From positions 1 through 17,181 of the forward strand of contig JAZSRU010000159.1 in the NCBI GenBank assembly GCA_045538635.1: a stretch of 17,181 nucleotides of DNA. The letters run 5' to 3'. The DNA comes from RGIG5270 sp045538635 (GTDB lineage Bacteria > Verrucomicrobiota > Lentisphaeria > Victivallales > Victivallaceae). The position numbers were made by a program, and so were the translations under genes. Positions within the stretch are counted from its first letter, which is position 1; each line of letters starts with the position of its first letter. Shown here one piece after another: positions 1-6,256 of this stretch. Under the pieces are notes generated by a model. That model was not told where the DNA came from, searched no databases, and saw nothing but the letters and a program-made list of their open reading frames with translations.

Positions 1-32
1 CCTCTCATCATTTTCAAAAAACTCTTATGTAA

Positions 33-77
33 AAAACGCCTTTAATTTTTTGCAGATGCAAACATTAAAGGCGTTTT
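33..77. terminator. Bidirectional intrinsic terminator hairpin
   Basis: Perfect 14-bp arms AAAACGCCTTTAAT (33-46) and ATTAAAGGCGTTTT (64-77) enclose a further TTTGCA/TGCAAA stem (49-62). A-rich flank on the left and T-rich on the right suit termination on both strands. It probably ends a gene lying left of the window, since no gene inside the window ends here. Confidence 0.75.
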
Positions 78-100
78 AATAATTTCATTATATATCTCCG

Positions 101-132
101 AAGTACACTTTTCTTTTTAGAAAAGGTGGGCG
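101..132 (+). repeat. Palindromic repeat, family B copy 1
   Basis: AAGTACACTTTTCTTTTTAG followed by AAAAGGTGGGCG. The first 25 nt recur reverse-complemented at 3131-3155 with one mismatch, and a 23-nt part recurs in direct orientation at 271-293 with two differences. The core is a small hairpin, CTTTTC/GAAAAG. Seen directly; function unknown. Confidence 0.6.
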
Positions 133-142
133 TTTCCTTGTC

Positions 143-180
143 CCGCCATAGCCTTTGGCGACGGCGGAACCCGCCTTTTT
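143..180. repeat. GC-rich nested hairpins with terminator-like end
   Basis: CCGCC (143-147) can pair with GGCGG (163-167), with GCC-TTT-GGC nested inside. Alternatively GGCGG (163-167) pairs with CCGCC (171-175) across AAC and is followed by TTTTT, a terminator-like form on the plus strand. The GC content contrasts sharply with the AT-rich flanks. The element adjoins family B copy 1 and may be part of the same composite repeat. Confidence 0.45.
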
Positions 181-233
181 GTTTACTATCGCATATGCAA
201 AAAGTAACAGCAATTAATGCCAATAATTAATGC

Positions 234-261
234 TTGCAAAACACGGAAAAGTCAGTATAAT
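234..261 (+). promoter_or_regulatory. Possible promoter reading into the repeat cluster
   Basis: TTGCAA (234-239), a 16-nt spacer and TATAAT (256-261). It matches the 16-nt spacing of the other promoters in this window. There is no plus-strand gene downstream; transcription would run through the family B copy and the 302-364 hairpin into the antisense strand of yebC. In AT-rich DNA such matches can arise by chance. Confidence 0.3.
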
Positions 262-270
262 AATATTATG

Positions 271-301
271 GTACTCTTTTCTTTTTTGAAAAGGGTGGGG
301 G
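271..301 (+). repeat. Palindromic repeat, family B copy 2
   Basis: GTACTCTTTTCTTTTTTGAA then AAGGGTGGGGG, closely matching 103-132. The CTTTTC/GAAAAG stem is kept. It runs directly into the long inverted repeat at 302-364. Confidence 0.5.
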
Positions 302-364
302 TTAAGGGGGAGGGAAAAATCTTTTTTCTTTTAATCAAGAAAAAAGTTTTTCCCTCCCCCTTAA
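302..364. repeat. 63-nt TTAA-bounded inverted repeat
   Basis: The left arm 302-330 (TTAAGGGGGAGGGAAAAA, then T, then CTTTTTTCTT) pairs with the right arm 337-364 over 28 bp with one bulged T and a 6-nt loop, TTAATC. Both ends are TTAA. It lies 8 nt past the yebC stop but lacks a U-tract after the stem on either strand, so it is not a textbook intrinsic terminator. A related half-arm, GGGGAGGAAAAAC plus TTTTTTCTTTA, occurs at 3023-3046. Confidence 0.7.
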
Positions 365-372
365 AAAAAACA

Positions 373-1125
373 TCAGTCTTCGAGAGCTTCGGCGATGGAG
401 TCGTCGATTTCGAAGTTTGCGGTAACGGACTGAACGTCATCGAGGTCTTCGAGTCTTTCGATGAGACGGAGGACCTGTTTAGCGGTATCGACGTCGGTGA
501 TATTGACGGTGGTGAGGGGGCGGCGGACGACGCCGGCTTCTTCGGACTTGATACCTGCGGCTTCGAGAGCGTTGGCAATGTCTTCAAAAGCGGAGGGGTC
601 GCCCCAGATTTCTGCAACGCCGTCTTCGACGATGAGGTCTTCTGCGCCGGCGTCAAGGACGAGGTCCATGAGTTTATCTTCGTCAGCGTTTTCGCCGGTG
701 ATAACGAATTGGGTCTGGCGGCTGAAGAGCCGAGAAACGGACCCGGACCTGCCGAGGTTGCCGCAGTTGCGGTCAAAAGTTGAACGGACTTCGCTGCCGG
801 AGCGGTTTGCGTTATCGGTGAGGCAGTCAACGAGGATACCTACGCCGCCTGCGCCGTAGCCTTCATAGAGGAGTTCTTTGAAGACGGCATCGCCGAGTTC
901 GCCGAGGCCTTTTTTGATAGCGCGTTCAATGTTTGCGTTGGGCATATTAGCAGCGCGTGAAGCGGTGAGAGCTGCGCGGAGTTTAGCGTTGGAGTTGGGG
1001 TCTGCGCCGCCGGTTTTAGCAGCGACCATGATTTCTTTAGCGAGAGCAGAAAAGATTTTACCTTTTTTTCTGTCTGCGGCTTCTTTCTGATGTTTGATGT
1101 TTGCCCATTTACTGTGACCTGACAT
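373..1125 (-). CDS. yebC: YebC/PmpR family protein (TACO1 type)
   Basis: A 250-aa protein of full family length. It opens with the family signature MSGHSKWANIKHQK and continues with RKKGKIFSALAKEI and the characteristic YEGYGAGGVGILV segment (about residues 87-99). YebC proteins are cytoplasmic; known roles are transcriptional regulation in some bacteria and, for YebC and its mitochondrial relative TACO1, helping ribosomes through difficult stretches such as polyproline. Which role applies here cannot be told from sequence. The start is fixed by AAGGAG 7 nt upstream. It has its own promoter (1173-1200) and lies downstream of icd and a GNAT gene on the same strand. A very long hairpin begins just after its stop codon. 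Confidence 0.95.
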   Translation of the reverse strand: MSGHSKWANIKHQKEAADRKKGKIFSALAKEIMVAAKTGGADPNSNAKLRAALTASRAANMPNANIERAIKKGLGELGDAVFKELLYEGYGAGGVGILVDCLTDNANRSGSEVRSTFDRNCGNLGRSGSVSRLFSRQTQFVITGENADEDKLMDLVLDAGAEDLIVEDGVAEIWGDPSAFEDIANALEAAGIKSEEAGVVRRPLTTVNITDVDTAKQVLRLIERLEDLDDVQSVTANFEIDDSIAEALED

Positions 1126-1172
1126 GATAAATCTCCTTGGAAAAAGTTTAAATTACAAACAGTATATTTAAT

Positions 1173-1200
1173 AATATAGCCTGTAAATGCAGTTTTTCAA
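1173..1200 (-). promoter_or_regulatory. yebC promoter
   Basis: On the minus strand TTGAAA (1195-1200), a 16-nt spacer and TATATT (1173-1178) stand about 50 nt before the yebC start. The rest of the 129-nt gap up to the GNAT stop at 1255 shows no convincing terminator, so read-through from icd is possible. Confidence 0.55.
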
Positions 1201-1254
1201 GAGATGGAAAGAAGATTTAAAGAATAAAGTATGATCTGCGAACCGGAATAAAGG

Positions 1255-1659
1255 TCAAAGCTCATATTTCATCGGGGTATGGGCGGGCATTGTTTTGAAT
1301 CCGAGGGATTCGTAAAATTTTTCATTGCCGGGAGTGGCGATGAGTTGTATCCAGTCAATGCCGAGTTTCAATGCTTCATCGACCAGTAGTTTTACGATTG
1401 CCCTGCCGATGCCATGCCCCTGAAAATCCGGAATGACGGCAACATCCTGAATACAGCCGTCTGAAACACCATCGGAAATAAGTCTGCCTATCCCGACAAT
1501 CTCTTCATTGACAAATGCGGCAGCAAAAAGAGTCGAGTTTGAGCAGATTTTTTCCAAAGCGCCGGGTGAAAAAGATTCATCATACCACCCGACTGAACGA
1601 TAAATACGCTCCAGCGCGGAGGCCGGAGAGTATTTGATAATGCGAACTTCAAAGTTCAT
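1255..1659 (-). CDS. GNAT family N-acetyltransferase
   Basis: A 134-aa single-domain acetyltransferase that would transfer an acetyl group from acetyl-CoA to an amine; the substrate is unknown. The acetyl-CoA binding motif A is visible as QDVAVIPDFQGHGIGRAIVK (about residues 70-89, with the Q-x-x-G-x-G turn QGHGIG). It is followed by the family's NxxFYESLGF segment near the C-terminus. It starts 2 nt after the icd stop codon and has no clear Shine-Dalgarno of its own, so translation is probably coupled to icd. The protein is small and compact, like many GNATs acting on free small molecules, but that is not proof of substrate. Confidence 0.85.
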   Translation of the reverse strand: MNFEVRIIKYSPASALERIYRSVGWYDESFSPGALEKICSNSTLFAAAFVNEEIVGIGRLISDGVSDGCIQDVAVIPDFQGHGIGRAIVKLLVDEALKLGIDWIQLIATPGNEKFYESLGFKTMPAHTPMKYEL

Positions 1660-1661
1660 GA

Positions 1662-2918
1662 TTACTGCATGTTTTTGACTACATTGCGGGCAAATTCCAT
1701 ACAGCCGACTTCGGTTGCGCCTTCCATCAGGCGGGCAAAATCATAGGTAACGACTTTGGAGCTGATGGCTTTTTCGATAGCTGAAATGACGAGATCAGCA
1801 GCTTCATTGAAACCGATATGGCGGAGCAGCATTTCACCGGAGAGGGCAAGACTGCAGGGATTGACTTTGTCCATGCCGGCATATTTGGGGGCAGTACCGT
1901 GAGTTGCTTCAAAGAGTGCATGACCGGTAATGTAGTTGATATTAGCACCGGGAGCGATACCGATACCGCCGACGCAGGCGGCGAGAGCATCGGAAACATA
2001 GTCGCCGTTCAAATTGAGAGTGGCAATGACATCATATTCTGCAGGACGGGTGAGAATCTGCTGCAAAAATGCATCGCAGATGCAATCTTTGATGAGGATT
2101 TTGCCTTCGGGAGCAACGCCGCCGCATTCATCGTATGAAACGCAGATATCGCCGTATTCGCGTTTGGCAAGTTCATAACCCCAGTTTTTGAATCCGCCTT
2201 CGGTGAATTTCATAATGTTGCCTTTGTGAACGAGAGTAACGCTGCGGCGTTTATTGGCAATGGCATATTCGATAGCGGCGCGGATAAGGCGCTCACTGCC
2301 GTCTTTGGAAACAGGTTTGACGCCGATGGATGAAGATTCGGGGAAACGGATTTTTTTGACGCCCATTTCATTCTGGAGGAAGTCGATGACTTTCTGAGCT
2401 TCGGGAGTGCCGGACATCCATTCAATACCGGCATAAATATCTTCGGTGTTTTCACGGAAAACAACCATATCGGTATCTTCGGGGCGTTTGACCGGAGAAG
2501 GAACTCCCTGGAAATATTTGACCGGACGCAGACAGACATAAAGGTCGAGTGTCTGGCGCAGAGTTACATTGATTGAACGGATACCGCCGCCGATGGGAGT
2601 GGTGAGAGGTCCTTTGATGGCAACGAGATATTCATTGATTGCATCGCATGTTTCCTGGGGGAGCCAAGTATTTTCGCCGTAAACTTTGTTTGCTTTTTCA
2701 CCGGCATAGAGTTCCATCCATTCGATTTTTTTCTTGCCGTTGTAAGCAATTCTTACTGCTTCATTCCAGATGAGCATGGAAGCTTTGGTAATGTCCGGAC
2801 CAATGCCGTCACCTTCGATAAAGCCGATAATGGGATTGTCAGGAACAATCAATTTGCCGTCTTTGCCCATGGTGATTTTTTCACCGGCAGGCACCGTAAT
2901 ATGCTGATACTTTGCCAT
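1662..2918 (-). CDS. icd: NADP-dependent isocitrate dehydrogenase
   Basis: A 418-aa protein that aligns in memory along its whole length with the E. coli type enzyme. It oxidatively decarboxylates isocitrate to 2-oxoglutarate in the TCA cycle. Landmarks: FIEGDGIGPD (33-42), the substrate loop GGGIRSINV with Ser115 (the position phosphorylated by AceK in E. coli), the FRENTEDIYAGIEW block, LVHKGNIMKFTEG and LNLNGDYVSD. NADP specificity residues of the E. coli enzyme are retained: Lys-Tyr in HGTAPKYAG, Val in DKVNP, and Tyr and Arg in YDFARL. AAAGGAG precedes the ATG. It heads an operon with a GNAT gene. No AceK or glyoxylate-shunt gene is in the window, so phospho-control is unproven. Confidence 0.96.
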   Translation of the reverse strand: MAKYQHITVPAGEKITMGKDGKLIVPDNPIIGFIEGDGIGPDITKASMLIWNEAVRIAYNGKKKIEWMELYAGEKANKVYGENTWLPQETCDAINEYLVAIKGPLTTPIGGGIRSINVTLRQTLDLYVCLRPVKYFQGVPSPVKRPEDTDMVVFRENTEDIYAGIEWMSGTPEAQKVIDFLQNEMGVKKIRFPESSSIGVKPVSKDGSERLIRAAIEYAIANKRRSVTLVHKGNIMKFTEGGFKNWGYELAKREYGDICVSYDECGGVAPEGKILIKDCICDAFLQQILTRPAEYDVIATLNLNGDYVSDALAACVGGIGIAPGANINYITGHALFEATHGTAPKYAGMDKVNPCSLALSGEMLLRHIGFNEAADLVISAIEKAISSKVVTYDFARLMEGATEVGCMEFARNVVKNMQ

Positions 2919-2949
2919 AAAAAACTCCTTTTGTTAAAAATCTTTTCAT

Positions 2950-2958
2950 AATATAGCA
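2950..2958 (-). promoter_or_regulatory. Extended -10 element upstream of icd
   Basis: On the minus strand TGCTATATT, an extended -10 (TGN plus TATATT), lies about 30 nt before the icd start. A perfect TTGACA (2986-2991) is too far upstream (31 nt) to be its partner, so no good -35 is assigned. The same TGCTATA(A/T/G)T string precedes the transcription units at 5573 and 13266. Confidence 0.45.
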
Positions 2959-3022
2959 TGAAATAATTTTTTTTCCACAAAGGTATTGTCAAATAGTTGA
3001 TAAATATATGGAAATTGTTTCA

Positions 3023-3117
3023 GGGGAGGAAAAACTTTTTTCTTTACTTTCTTTCCCAGTGAAAGAAAGTAAAACAAAGAAAGCTGTATTATTTTACTTT
3101 CCTGTTAGAAAGTAAAA
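3023..3117 (+). repeat. Composite palindromic repeat, family A copy 1
   Basis: It begins with a half-arm resembling 306-332, then has a perfect 13-bp hairpin TTTACTTTCTTTC/GAAAGAAAGTAAA (3043-3055 and 3061-3073), then ACAAAGAAAGCTGT, then a second perfect hairpin TTTTACTTTC/GAAAGTAAAA (3092-3101 and 3108-3117). Positions 3043-3087 match 16972-17016 at 44 of 45 positions. It lies in the divergent gap between icd and the Eis-like gene, outside both likely core promoters. Confidence 0.75.
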
Positions 3118-3130
3118 ATTTTCCGCTCTC

Positions 3131-3155
3131 CTTTTCCAAAAAGAAAAGTGTACTT
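3131..3155 (-). repeat. Palindromic repeat, family B copy 3 (inverted)
   Basis: CTTTTCCAAAAAGAAAAGTG followed by TACTT is the reverse complement of 101-125 with one mismatch. Further out, AATGATGAGAG (3190-3200) is the reverse complement of CTCTCATCATT (2-12), on the same side of the repeat in both places, suggesting a longer composite element with a variable middle. Confidence 0.6.
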
Positions 3156-3279
3156 ATTTATATCTTATGTATGAGCTGCTGTGGCAAATAATGATGAGAG
3201 TTTTATTGCATAAAGTCTATATTTTGATTTTCTGTTTGGGCTGAATCTGTGATAGTTGACTGCGGATTTTTAAATATAC

Positions 3280-3307
3280 TTGAAATTATTATATATTGCA
3301 TTATATT
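3280..3307 (+). promoter_or_regulatory. Promoter of the Eis-like acetyltransferase gene
   Basis: TTGAAA (3280-3285), a 16-nt spacer and TATATT (3302-3307). The predicted start of transcription, near 3314, leaves a very short leader holding AAGGAA (3315-3320) before the ATG at 3326. Confidence 0.4.
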
Positions 3308-3325
3308 ATTAAAAAAGGAATTGTT

Positions 3326-4195
3326 ATGAATAAGATTGAATTTGTTTTTGCCGGTGAGGATTCTGAACTGCAGCGTAAATCTGTGCCGATGCTCGCCCGC
3401 TGTTTTGAAGAATGGCAGATGTTTCAGGCGCAGTTCGGAAACAGATTTCCTTTTCGTGAAATATCTTTTGCTGCTCTTAACGAAAATGATGAAATCGTCG
3501 GACACGTCGGAATCATGCCGTTTGATGTTTCTGACGGCAAAGGCGGCATTATCCGCATGGCAGGTATTGCTTCGGTCGGAACTGCTCCGGAATACAGAAA
3601 GCGCGGTATCGCTGCCAAATTGTGCAGCAATGCAGCTGATTGGGCGCAAAACAACGGATTCGATGTATTGCCTCTCTACACCTCTTTTTATCATGTTTAC
3701 GAATCGTGCGGCTGGAATATTTATCATGTTAAGTCTGTTGAACTTGCGAATAAATCTTTCTCTCCTCTGAAAGGAAAAAAAGGTGCTGACTTGAATGCCG
3801 ATGAACGCAAATTCATCATTGATTGTTACCGGCAGATACCTGATTTCTGCGGCAAAGTCATACGCACAGAAGATAATGCCTTTCACGGCTGGAACAGGAT
3901 TTTCCGCGAAACATTTTTTGACTGGTATGTTGATGACAATGGTTATGCGGTATCTTTTGAGGGTGTGCTTGCGGAATTCTGTACTTTGAACGGAGATGCT
4001 GCAAATTTGACCAGAGGTATCGGAAGTGCATTTTTGAGCAGCAACTTTTCCGGTATTGATATTTTGAAGTGTAACGGCTGGCAGCTTGTTTCTGAAAATC
4101 GTGAGCCTTTGTGCTGGCACGGCGAAAATGTTATGACCCGTAATATAAAATCAATTCCACCAGATATCTTTTTTCCGCTCACTGATAAATTTTAA
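3326..4195 (+). CDS. Eis-like GNAT N-acetyltransferase
   Basis: A 289-aa protein. An in-frame ATG exists 30 nt upstream, but AAGGAA sits 5 nt before the ATG at 3326 and the MNKIEF start is preferred. The N-terminal GNAT domain shows IVGHVGIMP and then MAGIASVGTAPEYRKRGIAA (about 78-97), with the R/K-x-x-G-x-A acetyl-CoA loop RKRGIA. YHVYESCGW follows, a pattern typical of the Eis/Acetyltransf_9 group, which carries an extra C-terminal region. Eis proteins acetylate amines including aminoglycosides and protein lysines in mycobacteria; the substrate here is unknown. Its stop codon overlaps that of the convergent ABC permease gene by four bases (TTAA). It is not related in sequence to the small GNAT at 1255. 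Confidence 0.8.
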   Translation: MNKIEFVFAGEDSELQRKSVPMLARCFEEWQMFQAQFGNRFPFREISFAALNENDEIVGHVGIMPFDVSDGKGGIIRMAGIASVGTAPEYRKRGIAAKLCSNAADWAQNNGFDVLPLYTSFYHVYESCGWNIYHVKSVELANKSFSPLKGKKGADLNADERKFIIDCYRQIPDFCGKVIRTEDNAFHGWNRIFRETFFDWYVDDNGYAVSFEGVLAEFCTLNGDAANLTRGIGSAFLSSNFSGIDILKCNGWQLVSENREPLCWHGENVMTRNIKSIPPDIFFPLTDKF

Positions 4196-5361
4196 CGCTC
4201 GGAAAGCGCCTTGCGCAAGCCTTCTCCCATGAAATTAAATCCGCATACCGCGATAAAAAGTGCCAGCCCCGGAAAAAATGTCAGATGCCAATAGTGCAGC
4301 GGGTCTTCAAATGACTGCCGCAGCAATCCGCCCCAGCTCGCAGTCGGAGCTTGAACTCCGAATCCGAGAAAGCTCAATGAACTTTCCGCCAGTATCGCCC
4401 CTGCAATCCCGAATGTGAAACTGATGAAAATCACACTTGAAATATTCGGCAAAAGATGAAAAATAAATGTCCGGTACAGCGGCAATCCCATCGCTTTGCA
4501 GCTTGTAATATAGGCAAAAGATGACTGCCGGAGCGTTTCTCCGCGAACCAGCAGCGCAAGTCCGATCCAGGAAGTAAATCCGAGTACGGCAATGATTATC
4601 AGGACGGATTGTTCAAATTTCCGGTCCTTCAAAAGCGCCATCAATATCAGAAGCAGCAGAAATGTCGGAAAACAGTTCAAAATTTCAATCAGCCGCATAC
4701 AGACAAGATCGGTAACACCTTTGAAATATCCGGTAAACATTCCGACAAAACAGCCGATCACAAGGCTTATCGCTGTCGCAAAAATCCCGACTGCCAGCGA
4801 AATTCTCGCTCCGTAAACTAATCGCGCCCCGACTGATCTGCCGATATCATCAGTACCGAGAATATGTTTTTTTGACGGGGGTTCACACGGGGAGCCGCAC
4901 TGTTCATAAGGGCCGTATGGGATCGGGGCGAAAAATACTTTGCAATCGTTTTTTCCGGCATATAGCGCGCGGTAATCTGTTTTGTCGATTCTGCGCGATA
5001 CGGCAAAAAACGGTACGAGCAGAGCCAAAGCTCCGGCAAGTCGTACAATTTTACGGATTGCAGGAAATCTGCGGGGGATCATACAACTTGTCAGCAGCCA
5101 GAAAATCAGCAGTACGCTATAGTTGAAAAACTGTTCTATCAGATATTCTGAACTGTCAGGAGCAAAAAATGTCCGCCAGAAAGGGAAAGTAATATTTTTT
5201 TCCGCATCCAATACTGCCAAAGGGATACCATTGGCGATAAATGGAGCAAACATTGCCATAAAAAGCAGAAAAATCACCATGAACAAACCGGTCATTGCCA
5301 GTTTATCCGAGGCGAATTTTTTAAATTTTTCATGCTGATATATGCTCATAAAAAATATCAC
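4192..5361 (-). CDS. ABC transporter permease, OppC/DppC/YejE type
   Basis: A 389-aa inner-membrane permease of the peptide/nickel importer class. The core domain (about 168-380) carries LGTDDIGRSVGARLVYGARI at its entry, the cytoplasmic EAA loop (about 285-306, ITSCKAMGLPLYRTFIFHLL) that contacts the ATPase, and AESSLSFLGFGVQAPTASWG, all classic for OppC-like subunits. The N-terminus has three extra hydrophobic spans (about 23-43, 80-96, 108-122) and a cysteine-containing extracytoplasmic loop. Start: GTG at 5361 has AGGAAG 6 nt upstream. An ATG four codons in lacks a good site, and the open frame to 5475 overlaps the likely promoter. The partner permease, ATPases and binding protein are not in the window; the gene stands alone between convergent and divergent neighbours. 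Confidence 0.85.
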   Translation of the reverse strand: MIFFMSIYQHEKFKKFASDKLAMTGLFMVIFLLFMAMFAPFIANGIPLAVLDAEKNITFPFWRTFFAPDSSEYLIEQFFNYSVLLIFWLLTSCMIPRRFPAIRKIVRLAGALALLVPFFAVSRRIDKTDYRALYAGKNDCKVFFAPIPYGPYEQCGSPCEPPSKKHILGTDDIGRSVGARLVYGARISLAVGIFATAISLVIGCFVGMFTGYFKGVTDLVCMRLIEILNCFPTFLLLLILMALLKDRKFEQSVLIIIAVLGFTSWIGLALLVRGETLRQSSFAYITSCKAMGLPLYRTFIFHLLPNISSVIFISFTFGIAGAILAESSLSFLGFGVQAPTASWGGLLRQSFEDPLHYWHLTFFPGLALFIAVCGFNFMGEGLRKALSER

Positions 5362-5413
5362 GATACGCTTCCTGACCTTCGGGATATAAAATTCTGCAAT
5401 CAAAATATGCAGT

Positions 5414-5441
5414 AATATACTATCAACTTGTACAAATGCAA
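5414..5441 (-). promoter_or_regulatory. Promoter of the ABC permease gene
   Basis: Minus-strand TTGCAT (5436-5441), a 16-nt spacer and TATATT (5414-5419), about 50 nt before the GTG start. Its position inside the upstream open frame argues for the shorter protein. Confidence 0.4.
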
Positions 5442-5509
5442 ATATTATTTCCGGCAAATATTCTCTGCCGCACATTTTCCCAAACGATATACTTATTACA
5501 TATATTCTC

Positions 5510-5537
5510 TTGCTTTTTTATTTTCATATGCTATAGT
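5510..5537 (+). promoter_or_regulatory. Extended -10 promoter of the small-protein gene
   Basis: TGCTATAGT ends at 5537 (extended -10), with a weak TTGCTT box at 5510-5515 and a 16-nt spacer. Transcription would start near 5544, after the ATG at 5540, which supports use of the TTG start at 5573. Confidence 0.45.
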
Positions 5538-5572
5538 ACATGAAATGTAATTTTTCAGGGAGAATAGCGATT

Positions 5573-5983
5573 TTGTTCAAAGTAAAAGAAAAATTTAAAA
5601 CATTTTTTTCGGTAAAAACAACATTTTTTGCCGCCGTATTCATATTGCTCGGAGCTGCTGCATTCTTCTCCGGCAATACTGCGGATACCAGACAAGCTTC
5701 AAAATCCGCCATTCCCGGCAATATCAGCCATGAACAAAATACCGCTGCAATACTTTTCAGCAGTCAGACAAACTCACCCCAAAACACATTGCTCCGGAGA
5801 AACCGCAAAGTCCCTGCCGGAACATCATCTCCCTTTGCCAATGAAAGTATTATTTGCAAAAGTTCCGTCATCGCAATTTTACCACAGAAAAAAACACAAT
5901 ATTGCTTTGACGGAGGAAAAACAATATTTCACCGTTTTTTAAAATTTTCATTACCTCTGCGTGCCGGTCCTTATATGATTTAA
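5573..5983 (+). CDS. Small protein with N-terminal membrane or signal segment
   Basis: Not recognised. From the TTG at 5573 it is 136 aa; AGGGAGA (5557-5563) stands 9 nt upstream, while the in-frame ATG at 5540 has no ribosome binding site and precedes the predicted transcription start. A short Lys-rich start (FKVKEKFKTFFSVK) leads into one hydrophobic span TTFFAAVFILLGAAAFFSG, so it is either a signal peptide or a membrane anchor with the rest outside the cytoplasm. The remainder is polar, Ser/Asn/Gln-rich and low in recognisable structure, ending in SLPLRAGPYMI. Codons overlap a hairpin at the very end. The gene could be a lineage-specific envelope protein, or the C-terminal half could be non-native frame. 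Confidence 0.5.
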   Translation: MFKVKEKFKTFFSVKTTFFAAVFILLGAAAFFSGNTADTRQASKSAIPGNISHEQNTAAILFSSQTNSPQNTLLRRNRKVPAGTSSPFANESIICKSSVIAILPQKKTQYCFDGGKTIFHRFLKFSLPLRAGPYMI

Positions 5984-6027
5984 GTATCGGAGTTCCGGCC
6001 TTTTTTCAACTGCACCCGGCCGGAACT
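5963..6027 (+). other. Two competing hairpins with a T-tract between
   Basis: Hairpin 1 pairs GCCGG (5963-5967) and TCC with GGA and CCGGC (5995-5999), with a GTT bulge, and is followed at once by TTTTTT (6001-6006), the form of an intrinsic terminator for the small-protein gene. Hairpin 2 is a perfect 10-bp repeat AGTTCCGGCC (5991-6000)/GGCCGGAACT (6018-6027). Both use 5991-5999, so they are mutually exclusive, like a terminator and antiterminator. The 37-aa gene lies 79 nt downstream. Confidence 0.5.
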
Positions 6028-6105
6028 GCTCACATCAAAATTTTTAATGATTTTTCCCGTACTTTTCACCGCGGGAGAAATGTATCATTATTTTCAGAGG
6101 TAAAC

Positions 6106-6219
6106 ATGATTATTGATGCTATTACCAGATGGATGCTCACCTGCGGCTGCATTCTGACATTCGTTATTCTCATTGTAATGGGCACCTATGCCATTGTCAA
6201 ATCCTACAAACAAAAATAA
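6106..6219 (+). CDS. 37-aa single-span membrane protein
   Basis: Not recognised. A short frame, easily missed by length cutoffs. The ATG follows GAGG by 5 nt. The peptide has an acidic/amphipathic start (MIIDAITRW), one hydrophobic helix at about residues 10-30 with two cysteines (TCGC), and a Lys-rich end (VKSYKQK), giving an expected N-out, C-in topology. It is followed within 15 nt by a strong terminator. Proteins of this size and form are often accessory subunits of membrane complexes, but nothing beside it identifies a partner. Start signal, hydrophobic design and terminator placement are the evidence that it is real. Confidence 0.6.
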   Translation: MIIDAITRWMLTCGCILTFVILIVMGTYAIVKSYKQK

Positions 6220-6230
6220 AAACAGCTGCG

Positions 6231-6256
6231 AAAAATCCCGCTCCGGCGGGATTTTT
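6231..6256. terminator. Bidirectional intrinsic terminator
   Basis: AAAAATCCCGC (6231-6241), loop TCCG, GCGGGATTTTT (6246-6256). It has A- and T-tracts on the two sides, so it serves both the 37-aa gene (plus) and the convergent amidohydrolase gene, whose TAA overlaps its right foot. Confidence 0.85.

Noticed and set aside
101..364. CRISPR array
   Set aside because: The repeats are palindromic, few, irregularly spaced and not separated by uniform unique spacers; no cas gene is present.
252..830. Open frames of about 190 aa on both strands across the yebC 3' end (217-783 plus, 252-830 minus)
   Set aside because: They overlap yebC out of frame, run through the hairpin cluster and have low-complexity sequence; yebC itself is unmistakable.
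461..859. 132-aa plus-strand frame antisense to yebC
   Set aside because: Mirror of yebC codon bias; Arg/Ser/Pro-rich composition typical of antisense shadows.
3203..4120. 305-aa minus-strand open frame
   Set aside because: Shadow of the Eis-like GNAT gene, which has motif, promoter and ribosome-site support.
5362..5475. N-terminal extension of the ABC permease to an ATG at 5475
   Set aside because: No ribosome site there, and a promoter-like pair lies inside it; the GTG at 5361 has AGGAAG at ideal spacing.
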